Source of the DNA: Phycisphaerales bacterium
GTDB taxonomy: Bacteria > Planctomycetota > Phycisphaerae > Phycisphaerales > SM1A02
Length of the DNA stretch: 32,855 bases
Assembly: GCA_028823105.1 (NCBI GenBank)
Contig: JAPKCC010000031.1
Location: forward strand, 1-32,855
Direction: 5' to 3'
Part shown: piece after piece, positions 8,608 through 16,211 of the stretch
Position numbering within the stretch: the stretch's first letter is position 1
Layout: every line of letters begins with the position of its first letter
Translations under genes and position numbers: made by a program
Notes under the pieces: model-generated
The model's database searches: none
The model's input: only the letters and a program-made list of their open reading frames with translations
What the model was told of the DNA's origin: nothing

Positions 8608-8951
8608 CGCTCAATCACCACACGGTCAGTCCCTTCGCTCGATGGTCTCAAATGCTTCGAGAGCCCGGATGCTGGGCGGTGGTCGGCGCCAAGAATTTCC
8701 TTGTTCGTGACAGATCACCATGTCATTCGCCGCCGTGGCCGTGACCGCCGTGGTGGTGACCGCGATGGTCGGCCGAATCGGGAGCGGGCTTGCACTTGCC
8801 CTTCTTCGCCTGCCACGCCTGGTCAATGGCAGCGAGGTACTTCACCGGTTCTGCGATGACCTTGGGTTCGCAGCCAGCGCAGCAGAGGCGACCAGCAACG
8901 ACCATCTCGGTGGGTTCGCCCATGGATCCGAGCGGTCCTCCCAAAACGACG
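8490..8951 (+). repeat. Left copy of 462-bp direct repeat
   Basis: This segment is repeated in the same orientation at 12165-12626 (offset 3675 bp). I counted five differences, at 8495, 8516, 8917, 8943 and 8944, leaving 400 identical bases at 8517-8916. It spans the 3' end of the His-rich lipoprotein gene, the convergent intergenic gap and the 3' part of the minus-strand CCxGC gene. Similarity stops abruptly at both ends. Confidence 0.95.
8723..8951 (-). pseudogene. Truncated copy of CCxGC metal-binding gene
   Basis: This minus-strand fragment encodes the last 76 or so residues of the gene kept at 12398-12745: GGPLGSMGEPTEMVVAG, the RLCCAGCEP metal motif, and the His/Gly-rich end HRGHHHGGHGHGGE. 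Homology ends at 8951, within the domain. Beyond it the frame stays open to 9088, but the translation is unrelated and contains no matching half-domain. The internal ATG at 8923 could make a 65-residue remnant; no ribosome site supports it. One coding difference from the right copy changes Lys to Glu in MGKPTE. It is most simply a by-product of the duplication. Confidence 0.75.
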
Positions 8952-9127
8952 GGTGAAGAGGAGGGCGATCCGAGCAGAGTTTGCCATGGTGGTTCTTTGT
9001 TTGTCGATACCAATGCATTCATTCGAGCATTCGGATATTTGGTTGCCAGGCATTGTCGTAACCCCATGCTGTGGCTGATCTTGGGCATGAGAAGCGTCTT
9101 TTCTCTGCAAGTCGGCTGGAATTGTCT

Positions 9128-9156
9128 TTGGTCATGCCGTTTTTCAGAGATACAGT
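9128..9156 (+). promoter_or_regulatory. Candidate sigma70-type promoter of the inserted gene
   Basis: TTGGTC (9128-9133) and TACAGT (9151-9156) each match the consensus at four of six positions and are separated by 17 bp. Transcription would start near 9163, about 60 nt before the ATG at 9224. It is the best-spaced pair I saw in the 272-bp gap between the left repeat and the gene. Confidence 0.35.
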
Positions 9157-9223
9157 GTTGAGTGCTTTCGGAGAACAGAGCGTCCCGACATGTTTAGACC
9201 CACATATTCGAGGATCAAAAGAG

Positions 9224-12097
9224 ATGATTCATAAAACTGTCATTGGTGTATTTGCTGCGTTGTTCCTGATGATCCCAGCCCCGGCCGCTCATGCTCAGAT
9301 TGGACAGTGGGTGTTCGGTATCGACGGCGTACAGGAATCAGGCGAACGCATCAGCCAACTCGATGACGGTGATTTTATTTCCTGCGGAAGAAATGGTTAC
9401 ATCACTCGCCACGATGGCACCACCACCGTGATCGAATGGATGATCACCATTCCGGATTTCTATCCTCACGACGTGATCGAAACAAACAGTGGTCAGATTG
9501 CCGTCGCCGGTATGTTCTTCGTGAACAGCAACCAGGCCTTTGTTGCGATGGTCCTGCTTGATGGTACGGGATCTCTTCTGTCACATCGTGTGTATCCGGG
9601 AAATGACCTGTATCAACTTCTCGAACTCATTCAAACGAATGATGAAGGCTTTCTGATTGCGGTGGAGGTCATCGATCCCAGTTCCTCAAGCAGGCATCCG
9701 ATGCTCATCAAAACCGACCCCAGTGGCATGGAAATCTGGATGTATCGCTACGACGCTTCGGATTTCCTGTTCGAAGATGCTGCTTTCTGTTTCGTGGAAG
9801 AAGAGGTAAAGGATGATGCCCACTCCTTGTATCACCTGACCGGGCGATTCAAGGGTAGTTTCACCATGAGTCTTGAAACCTTGATGATGACCGTTGACCA
9901 GGACGGTGTTGTCCAGGCGGCCGCCACGATCGGATTCGACAATCACTCCGATTATGGTCGCGGTTTACGGCTCACAGGTGATCAGATTCTTGTCACCGGC
10001 TATTCCAAGGAGATCGGTGAAGGTGGTGGTACCTATTTGATGCTTGTGGACATGGGCTTCAACATCATGTGGTACTACGGCATTGAATCCTTCTCGGGTA
10101 CCAAGGAGATCGTCCTGGATTCCGATGGTCAGGTGATTCTTGTTGGTCGAACGAGTTTTCCGAATCCTGTCGATAACGCCGCAATCGTTGCCTGCGAATT
10201 TACAAACCCCACAAACATCACGGGTATGCAGTATGGCGGGCCGCTTTCGGATTATGCCAATGATTATGCCGTCGATGCCTTGACTGGTGGGTACGCATTG
10301 CTCGGCGCAACACAATCATTTGGAGCCGTTGAGCAAGACCACTATCTCGTGAGGACGGATGCAAACATGAACAGCGGCTGCAATGAATCAGAATTTGCGC
10401 CGCTGGTTGTGCCCAACCCGATTCCCATGATCCCCGTGATCTTCGATTCGATAGCGGTCAGTTCGGTCAGCCAGCCGCAAATGCAGCGTGCAAATGTGGC
10501 ATACTTCGAGGATCCCATCTGCGAGGATCCGCCGGATCCCTGTGCATGCGTTGATCCACCCGTGGACATGGTCGGGTGGTGGACCATGGATGAACTCGTC
10601 GGTCCGATCGCAGCCGACTCGGTTGCCGGCAACGATGGCAATTACGTGAGTAGCCCGATCCCCTCGGTTGGCAAGGTCGACAACTGTCTAGACTTCGATG
10701 GCATCGACGATTACGTCACGGTGCCGGATGATGCCCTCCTGGACGTGGGGACGTCCGTTGACGGGGACTTCACGATCGATGCGTGGATCTGGATCGATAC
10801 AACCACCACGATGGAATGGGGGCCGATCGTCGATAAAATTGGAGCGGGCATCGGCTACGAATTCTACGTACACGACGATACCCTTCAGTTGTACCTTGCC
10901 GATCCGCTGATGCAGGCATTTCTCGCCAGTACGAATCCGGTCCCTCACAATGAGTGGGTACACGTGGCGGCGATCGTGGATCGAACCAGTGGGAGTCGCT
11001 TCCTCATCAACGGCGTGGAGGAATTGGCCGTTGGTGTGCCTCCATCGATGAGTTACGAGAACAACTCCGCGTTCCTGATCGGCAAGATGAACTCGGAACC
11101 CTTGAATTCCGGGTCGCCACCGCATTATTTTGACGGCAAGATCGACGAGGTTGAATTCTTCAATCGAGCTCTTGATACCAGTGATGTGCGGGGGATCTAC
11201 AACGCAGGAGATTGCGGCAAGTGCAAGGTCGATTGCAATCCGCCGTGGGACGTGCCGTTCTGTATCGACGATATGTCTGTCATCGTCGGGATACCTGTCT
11301 GCAATTATTCCCCGATCGATGCCACCGTTGAACTCTCCTTTGCGGGGCTAACCCCTGCAACCTGTGGCGGTATCGACGGCCCGATCAACTTCACGGTTCT
11401 TTCGCCGGGCAACCCTCTCGTTGTTCCGGGCAACCAGTGCGTGACGGTCATGGTGAAGATCGAACGCCCCATCCAGATGGTCGCGCTCAACCAGGTGGGC
11501 TGCTACGAGGTCACGGTCACAAATCTTGGTAACGGGAATTCGAGTACGTGTCGCGGTTCGGTGCAGGACAAACGTAACCTCTGTCCCCTGAGTCCAGATG
11601 ATGAGGTTGCGATGGTCATTGGTCTTCCAACTCAGATCAGCATCCCAATCCTCAACACCGCCTTCAAGAGTGAAACAATCACCTGGCGCGCGGTGGCCTA
11701 CGACCCGAACATGGAATTGAGTGACAACTATTCACTCGATGGTGGCGAGCCAGGCTCTTCAGCTGGCGGAGAAATCCAAACGGCAATTGGAGAAATCTCC
11801 ATGTTGCGGATTGATGTCACGGCAATGGCCTTCGAGTTTGGATATTCCGACCTTGTCATCTACACCCAAGAGGAAGGCGAATTCTATCCACTGACGTCCA
11901 TCATGATGAAGACGGTCATCGCCGAGGGTTGCACAGGCGACTTCAACGACAGTGGTTTCGTTGATGGTGGCGACCTTGGCTTGCTCTTAAGCGCCTGGGG
12001 CAAGTGTCGTGGGTGCCCGGAAGATCTGAATGGTGATGGCTTGGTCAACGGAGGTGACCTGGGCATCTTGCTTGCGCTCTTTGGACCGTGCCCCTGA
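9224..12097 (+). CDS. Large secreted propeller/LamG protein with dockerin-like tail
   Basis: The 957-residue protein begins with a clear signal peptide (cleavage probably after AHA, about residue 24). Residues about 26-420 resemble a beta-propeller built from repeated 'ITGxTxxxGxGxTYLMLVD'-like blades, as in delta-60 or SBBP-type proteins. Residues 449-655 form a LamG/concanavalin-like domain (GWWTMDE, FDGIDDYVTV, WVHVAAIVDR, FDGKIDEVEFFNRAL). A Cys-containing beta-rich region follows. The C-terminus carries two dockerin-like calcium loops, GDFNDSGFVDGGDLG (about 905) and DLNGDGLVNGGDLG (about 933). ATG 9224 has AGGA 9 nt upstream and starts the signal peptide; the upstream open frame is not convincing. 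By eye, base composition is less GC-rich than in flanking genes. It is the only gene between the two 462-bp repeats and has no evident link to metal efflux. The role is probably extracellular or cell-surface. Confidence 0.85.
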   Translation: MIHKTVIGVFAALFLMIPAPAAHAQIGQWVFGIDGVQESGERISQLDDGDFISCGRNGYITRHDGTTTVIEWMITIPDFYPHDVIETNSGQIAVAGMFFVNSNQAFVAMVLLDGTGSLLSHRVYPGNDLYQLLELIQTNDEGFLIAVEVIDPSSSSRHPMLIKTDPSGMEIWMYRYDASDFLFEDAAFCFVEEEVKDDAHSLYHLTGRFKGSFTMSLETLMMTVDQDGVVQAAATIGFDNHSDYGRGLRLTGDQILVTGYSKEIGEGGGTYLMLVDMGFNIMWYYGIESFSGTKEIVLDSDGQVILVGRTSFPNPVDNAAIVACEFTNPTNITGMQYGGPLSDYANDYAVDALTGGYALLGATQSFGAVEQDHYLVRTDANMNSGCNESEFAPLVVPNPIPMIPVIFDSIAVSSVSQPQMQRANVAYFEDPICEDPPDPCACVDPPVDMVGWWTMDELVGPIAADSVAGNDGNYVSSPIPSVGKVDNCLDFDGIDDYVTVPDDALLDVGTSVDGDFTIDAWIWIDTTTTMEWGPIVDKIGAGIGYEFYVHDDTLQLYLADPLMQAFLASTNPVPHNEWVHVAAIVDRTSGSRFLINGVEELAVGVPPSMSYENNSAFLIGKMNSEPLNSGSPPHYFDGKIDEVEFFNRALDTSDVRGIYNAGDCGKCKVDCNPPWDVPFCIDDMSVIVGIPVCNYSPIDATVELSFAGLTPATCGGIDGPINFTVLSPGNPLVVPGNQCVTVMVKIERPIQMVALNQVGCYEVTVTNLGNGNSSTCRGSVQDKRNLCPLSPDDEVAMVIGLPTQISIPILNTAFKSETITWRAVAYDPNMELSDNYSLDGGEPGSSAGGEIQTAIGEISMLRIDVTAMAFEFGYSDLVIYTQEEGEFYPLTSIMMKTVIAEGCTGDFNDSGFVDGGDLGLLLSAWGKCRGCPEDLNGDGLVNGGDLGILLALFGPCP

Positions 12098-12164
12098 CGT
12101 GACTTGAGCGCGATAATCGCCTTGGCGGCATCTTCGACGAGCGGCTGGACCGACAAGGGACCGT

Positions 12165-12626
12165 CTACGGCATCCACGCGATGGCACCGGTCCCACTTCC
12201 CGAGAACGCCATGTGGTGGATCGAGATCGAGAATCCCGACGGCTCCAAGGGCCTTGGCTCCGCAACACCGATCATGGAGTAGCGCTCAATCACCACACGG
12301 TCAGTCCCTTCGCTCGATGGTCTCAAATGCTTCGAGAGCCCGGATGCTGGGCGGTGGTCGGCGCCAAGAATTTCCTTGTTCGTGACAGATCACCATGTCA
12401 TTCGCCGCCGTGGCCGTGACCGCCGTGGTGGTGACCGCGATGGTCGGCCGAATCGGGAGCGGGCTTGCACTTGCCCTTCTTCGCCTGCCACGCCTGGTCA
12501 ATGGCAGCGAGGTACTTCACCGGTTCTGCGATGACCTTGGGTTCGCAGCCAGCGCAGCAGAGGCGACCAGCAACGACCATCTCGGTGGGTTTGCCCATGG
12601 ATCCGAGCGGTCCTCCCGCAACGACG
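12165..12626 (+). repeat. Right copy of 462-bp direct repeat
   Basis: This is the second copy of the segment at 8490-8951. It completes the minus-strand CCxGC reading frame on its right side, whereas the lipoprotein gene is cut off on its left side. Differences lie within the first 27 bases and the last 35 bases, while the 400-bp core is identical. That pattern suggests recent duplication or ongoing homogenisation of the core. Confidence 0.95.
12166..12282 (+). pseudogene. 3' remnant of His-rich lipoprotein gene
   Basis: This fragment encodes the last 38 or so residues of the lipoprotein at 8065-8607 (IHAMAPVPLPENAMWWIEIE through ATPIME) and ends at the same TAG. Upstream, the frame stays open only to a TGA at 12100-12102. 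The extra residues (LERDNRLGGIFDERLDRQG) do not resemble the complete gene. There is no signal peptide and no start before an internal ATG at 12181. One substitution changes Asp to Val relative to the intact gene. Confidence 0.75.
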
Positions 12627-12745
12627 CAGGTCTCAAGGGGGTAGTCCTTGCGCTGCGTGTCGGCAACGGCCTTATCGAGTATCTCGATGAACTTCTTCGG
12701 GCTCGCTTTGAACTGACGTTCGCAGCCCTTGCAGCACAGGCGCAC
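12398..12745 (-). CDS. CCxGC metal-binding protein, probably 5'-truncated
   Basis: The 115-residue frame contains 1.5 copies of a repeated domain. It opens in the middle of one unit (VRLCCKGCERQFKASPKKF), then holds a full unit: YPLETCVVAGGPLGSMG, RLCCAGCEPK, PVKYLAAID. It ends in a His/Gly tail (HRGHHHGGHGHGGE). Relatives I recall have complete units and a signal peptide, so the first half-unit and leader appear missing. The only plausible start is GTG 12745, with no good ribosome site. Its frame is the same as that of the upstream BudA-like gene and separated from it by one TGA (12764-12766). The Cys pairs and His tail point to binding of copper or a similar metal in the periplasm; this is inference. 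It may be expressed, or it may be a remnant. Confidence 0.5.
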   Translation of the reverse strand: MRLCCKGCERQFKASPKKFIEILDKAVADTQRKDYPLETCVVAGGPLGSMGKPTEMVVAGRLCCAGCEPKVIAEPVKYLAAIDQAWQAKKGKCKPAPDSADHRGHHHGGHGHGGE

Positions 12746-12763
12746 GAGCCGGTTCTGATGAGA

Positions 12764-13528
12764 TCAGCCTGCGGCTGGCAGCTGCAGCGACGCGCCTGGC
12801 TTCAAGGTCAAACCGTCGATGTGGCCGGTCAGCACGCGGCCGTCATATTCGATGATCGCATGCACGTGGATGGCGGTGCCGTGGTGGGTGAGCACACCCG
12901 CTGCGTCGGCGGCGTAGAAGCCCACGATGCGTGCGTTCCGCGGCTTGTCGGTTGACCATCGCCACGGTTCAGCGTCGATGCTTGTCGGATTCGTCGCGTG
13001 GGGGCAGAAGCCATTGATGACGTGGATCTCTAGTCGCTCGGCGACGCCGTCGATCACGAATGGGAACGGACGAGTGGTATCAACGCCGTGATCGCGAGCG
13101 GTCTGCTCGATCAATGCCTCGAGCTCGGCACCCGTCGCGGACTTCTCCATGGTGAGTTCGACGCGGTCCCACCGTGCCACGGATGCGACAGTCAAGAGCG
13201 TCGCCTGATCGCTCGGTGACGCACTCGGCCCGGAGATCTGTACGCCGTCGCCATCGGGTCGAGCGACCCAGACCTTACCGTCGAGAATCGTGACTTCGCC
13301 CTCGAGACCCGCAAGTGCGCCCACGGCAATCACGCCCTGGCTGGAGACGTCGACCAACCCGACCCGAGCCTCGGTCTGCCCGTCACGCATGACCGCTCGC
13401 ATCGCGCCATGTTGCTGCACCTCGATCGCCGTCGCTCCTTGCTTCGAACATCCGGCGCTGAGGGCAAGGCATGCGATGACTGCGATGACCATGATGACGG
13501 TGATCGATCGAAAGTAATCAAGATGCAT
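12764..13528 (-). CDS. Lipoprotein related to acetolactate decarboxylase (BudA/AlsD)
   Basis: The 254-residue product has a signal peptide with lipobox (LSAGC, Cys27). Two blocks match the alpha-acetolactate decarboxylase fold: EGEVTILDGKVW at residues 76-87, and ARIVGFYAADA...HVHAIIEYDGRVLTGHIDGL at 199-240. His221, His223 and His236 are placed like the zinc ligands of that enzyme, although the second gap is two residues longer than in AlsD. The region where AlsD carries its catalytic arginine reads LEIHVINGFCPHA, so the classical reaction is doubtful. Known BudA/AlsD enzymes act in acetoin synthesis and are not lipoproteins. ATG 13528 has GGAG about 10 nt upstream. The gene sits beside a metal-binding frame, so a metal-related extracytoplasmic role is possible but unproven. 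Confidence 0.65.
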   Translation of the reverse strand: MHLDYFRSITVIMVIAVIACLALSAGCSKQGATAIEVQQHGAMRAVMRDGQTEARVGLVDVSSQGVIAVGALAGLEGEVTILDGKVWVARPDGDGVQISGPSASPSDQATLLTVASVARWDRVELTMEKSATGAELEALIEQTARDHGVDTTRPFPFVIDGVAERLEIHVINGFCPHATNPTSIDAEPWRWSTDKPRNARIVGFYAADAAGVLTHHGTAIHVHAIIEYDGRVLTGHIDGLTLKPGASLQLPAAG

Positions 13529-14043
13529 GAATTCGAAGCTCCGACGTGATCTCTATGAGAATGCGTACTGGCGGAATATCCGGGAAAAGCGTTATACCCT
13601 TGTGCGCGGAGTTGGTACGAGGAGATCCCCCAGGCCAGCGGCATAGATACACCGATGCACGCCGGACGACGGATTTTCCCGTCATGCGGCCTCTTGGACC
13701 CTGTTCGGATCCGGCCTTGTGGTCGGGAGCGTGATCGCGATCCTCGCGGCCGCGAATCGATCGTGATTGGGCCGGGTACCTCTGCTCCTGGTCGGCATCC
13801 TCAGCGTCTGGATCGGGCTTTTCTACTTGGCTGGATGCCGCGCATGCTGGTGGTCGGATCCGTGTTTGGGTTGTCGTTGCTGCTGCTTGGATGGTGTCGC
13901 CGGCGTGCTCGATCGAAGTCGATGCTCCGGTCGAATGAGGGCGACGTTTCAAGGTCGCCGATCTCCGATCTGATTTAGTCGGACGATCCGGGTTGCGGGT
14001 CGCATGGACTCGCCGTCGTCGGAGACTGGTTACCTTCGAGCGC
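13529..14043. other. 515-bp stretch without a confident gene
   Basis: This stretch should hold promoters for the divergent BudA-like and dehydrogenase genes; a TATAAC hexamer lies on the minus strand near 13590. Plus-strand frames between about 13680 and 13950 encode three hydrophobic stretches (GSGLVVGSVIAILAAA, LLLVGILSVWIGLFYLAG, MLVVGSVFGLSLLLLG). They are spread over two frames and interrupted by a TGA, with no good start. This could be a decayed small membrane gene, a frameshifted assembly, or chance. Confidence 0.35.
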
Positions 14044-15000
14044 ATGACCACTGATCACCCCAACGACCTTTCGGGCATGACCATCGGTTTCATCGGGCTC
14101 GGCCTGATGGGCCAACCGATGGCCACCAACCTTCATCAAGCCGGTGCGGCACTCGTGATTCCCCGCCGAGCCTCCGACGCAGTGGCGGATCTGGGCAACG
14201 ATCGCGTCGAGGTCCTGGAGACGCCGGCGGAGATCGGTCGGGCCGCGGATCTGGTGATTCTCATGCTGCCGACCGCGAAGGCGGTCGAATCGGTGTGTCT
14301 CGGATCCGACGGTCTGATCTCGGCGATGGGGTCCGGGAAGCTCGTGATGGATATGGGAACGACCGACGGGAAGACGACACTCGCGGTGGCCGAGCGTTTG
14401 CGGGAGGCCCACGCAGCATTCGTCGACGCACCGGTGACCGGCGGGCGAGTGGGGGCAACGAAGGGGAAGCTGACGATCTTCGTCGGTGCGGATTCATCCG
14501 AGGACTACGACCGCGTCGCACCCGCATTGGCCGTGATGGGTGGAAACGTGACTCGGATTGGGCCGGTCGGTTCAGGTCAGGCCGCGAAGGTCATCAACCA
14601 GCTGATCAACTTCTCCACGCAGGTTGTGGTCGCGGAAGGCATCGCATTGGCCCGCCGATCGGGACTCGATCTCAACACCCTGATCCCGGCGCTGGCGGGC
14701 GGGGCGGCAGACTCGGTGGTCCTGCAGATCCTCGGCCCCAGGATGGCGGCGGACGACTGGTCGATCACGGCGCATCTGGAGATCGCGGTCAAGGACATGG
14801 ACATCGTCCTCAAGGCCGCCAACGCTCAGGGGCTCGATCTGAAACTCTCTGAACTCGTGCGATCTCGTTGGGACGACGCGGCGAAGACCATCGGCGCCGA
14901 GCACGACATCGCAGAGATCGTGCGACTTGTCGATCCCGGATTCTCGGGCGGTGGCTGGCATGGAGGCGGTGATTCCGTCGGTTCCGGAACCAGTGAATAG
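14044..15000 (+). CDS. NAD(P)-dependent 3-hydroxyisobutyrate dehydrogenase-family enzyme
   Basis: The 318-residue cytoplasmic enzyme belongs to the beta-hydroxyacid dehydrogenase family (3-hydroxyisobutyrate, tartronate semialdehyde and related reductases). The N-terminal Rossmann fold shows GFIGLGLMGQPMA (about residues 15-26) for the dinucleotide. The substrate-binding block FVDAPVTGGRVGATKG lies at 126-141. The catalytic lysine is Lys182 in GQAAKVINQL. Length is close to the family norm, with a Gly-rich tail of about 25 residues. The exact substrate cannot be told from sequence. ATG 14044 has only a weak GAG nearby; an in-frame ATG at 14077 directly before TIGFIGLG is the alternative start. 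It stands alone, converging with the kinase gene 29 bp away. Confidence 0.85.
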   Translation: MTTDHPNDLSGMTIGFIGLGLMGQPMATNLHQAGAALVIPRRASDAVADLGNDRVEVLETPAEIGRAADLVILMLPTAKAVESVCLGSDGLISAMGSGKLVMDMGTTDGKTTLAVAERLREAHAAFVDAPVTGGRVGATKGKLTIFVGADSSEDYDRVAPALAVMGGNVTRIGPVGSGQAAKVINQLINFSTQVVVAEGIALARRSGLDLNTLIPALAGGAADSVVLQILGPRMAADDWSITAHLEIAVKDMDIVLKAANAQGLDLKLSELVRSRWDDAAKTIGAEHDIAEIVRLVDPGFSGGGWHGGGDSVGSGTSE

Positions 15001-15029
15001 GTCCGCGTTCGTGCCGGGTTGCGGGTTCG

Positions 15030-16067
15030 CTACTTTGAACGCGGCCGCAGGCCCAGCAGTTCCTCGGCCCGTTCACCGAGCGGGTGATCGGCAAGGTTCG
15101 GCTCGGTGTGTTCAGCGAGGTGCTCGACGACCTCGGCGTAGACCGTTTCGCGGTCGGGACTGGTGTCGATATCCACGCAGCGGCCCTGTTCCTTGAAGAG
15201 GCTCACCGTCGGAAGCGTCACCGCCTTGAAGGTGTCAAAACGCTGCTTGAGGCTCTTCACGTTGTCGTCGCTTCGCCCCGAGTACTTCGCTCGGCCCATG
15301 ATCCGTTTCTCGAGCACCGCGTATGGACATTCGAAGTAGAGCATCCGAGGGAGCTCGGCATCGCGGCCGAAGACCTCGTACCACGCGTCGAGGTTTCCGA
15401 GTGATCGCGGGAATCCGTCGAGCAAGAAATTATTGCGACCGGTGGTTCGAGTGACCGAGTCCATCGCTTTCTTGAGGAGAGTCACCACGATCTCGTCGGG
15501 AACGAGATGGCCCGGCGTGATGAATCCCTCGATGGTCTCGGCCATCGGACCACCGTTCTCGAGTTCGGCCCGCAGGAGATCGCCGGTTGACAGATGGGTC
15601 CAGCCCAGCTGGGCCTCGGCGAGTTCGCACATCGTTCCCTTGCCCGCGCCGGGACCGCCGAGCACGAAGACCACGTTTGGTTTGGGGCACGGCTGTCTCG
15701 GATCAAAGTGATGGATCGTGACGGTCGGGGCCGGCGCGACGCCCTTCTTGTAGACGTGCCATTCCCGGTCGGTCGGCGGCAGGTCATCCTCGCCCGTGAT
15801 GTCGTAGGCGAGGTGGCCGTCCAGACGGGCGATTCTCCAGGAGCGATAGCTGTTGGAATAGGAGAGCGACGGGCTTCGTTCGCTCTTACCGTCCGCCCGG
15901 TCCCAGGCCATCTTTCCGTTCCAGTAGCCAAGGCTCGAGGTCGTTCCCGACTCACTCTCGACCGGTGGGGCGGTGGACGGCACGAAGAGCCCGTCTACCT
16001 CCGGAATACCTGCTCCCGACAACTCGACGAAGAACGTGTTCGGGGAAGGGTCATTCGCGGAAGGCAT
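15030..16067 (-). CDS. UMP/CMP-kinase-like nucleotide kinase with N-terminal extra domain
   Basis: The 345-residue protein has a C-terminal adenylate/UMP-CMP kinase domain (about residues 130-320) that looks strikingly like eukaryotic short-LID UMP-CMP kinases. Features are NVVFVLGGPGAGKGT (Walker A at 137-145), THLSTGDLLRAEL, FLLDGFPRSLGNLDAW (DGFPR 217-221) and GRAKYSGRSDDN (264-269), with no zinc-binding LID. Residues about 10-115 form another domain (VELSGAGIPEVDGLFVPS, a WRI segment, then APAPTVTIH). It recalls short domains repeated in algal and protist proteins, not one I know from bacterial adenylate kinases. The predicted reaction is phosphoryl transfer from ATP to UMP, CMP or AMP. 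ATG 16067 is chosen because GAGAG lies 5 nt upstream; the longer frame from 16145 lacks a ribosome site. Confidence 0.85.
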   Translation of the reverse strand: MPSANDPSPNTFFVELSGAGIPEVDGLFVPSTAPPVESESGTTSSLGYWNGKMAWDRADGKSERSPSLSYSNSYRSWRIARLDGHLAYDITGEDDLPPTDREWHVYKKGVAPAPTVTIHHFDPRQPCPKPNVVFVLGGPGAGKGTMCELAEAQLGWTHLSTGDLLRAELENGGPMAETIEGFITPGHLVPDEIVVTLLKKAMDSVTRTTGRNNFLLDGFPRSLGNLDAWYEVFGRDAELPRMLYFECPYAVLEKRIMGRAKYSGRSDDNVKSLKQRFDTFKAVTLPTVSLFKEQGRCVDIDTSPDRETVYAEVVEHLAEHTEPNLADHPLGERAEELLGLRPRSK

Positions 16068-16211
16068 GGTTTCTCTCGGGTCGGTGATCGGCGCCGTGGT
16101 TCGCGGCGAAGATGGGGGAGCGACTGAGGAGTGTAACTGAGCCATGGAATCGGTTCGTAGTCCGGGAGGCGCCGGTCACCGCAATCCCACGCGTGGACTC
16201 GAAACGGATGG

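Noticed and set aside
8952-12164. Insertion sequence or integron carrying the large secreted gene
   Set aside because: No transposase or integrase frame, terminal inverted repeat, short target duplication or attC-like site was found; the flanking repeats are far too long for a target-site duplication.
11884-12177. Minus-strand frame beginning MDAVDGPLSVQPLVEDAAKA across the end of the inserted gene
   Set aside because: Only the first 25 residues look protein-like; the rest is the antisense of the dockerin-like repeats, with no ribosome site or family match.
12764-12766. TGA as a selenocysteine codon joining the BudA-like and CCxGC frames
   Set aside because: There is no selenoprotein-family match at this position and the downstream part starts mid-domain, so a rearrangement junction is simpler; I could not exclude it by folding.
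13518-14051. 177-codon minus-strand frame upstream of the BudA-like gene
   Set aside because: The translation is Arg/Ser/Thr/Pro-rich without domain character and overlaps the start of the BudA-like gene; it looks like an open frame due to high GC.
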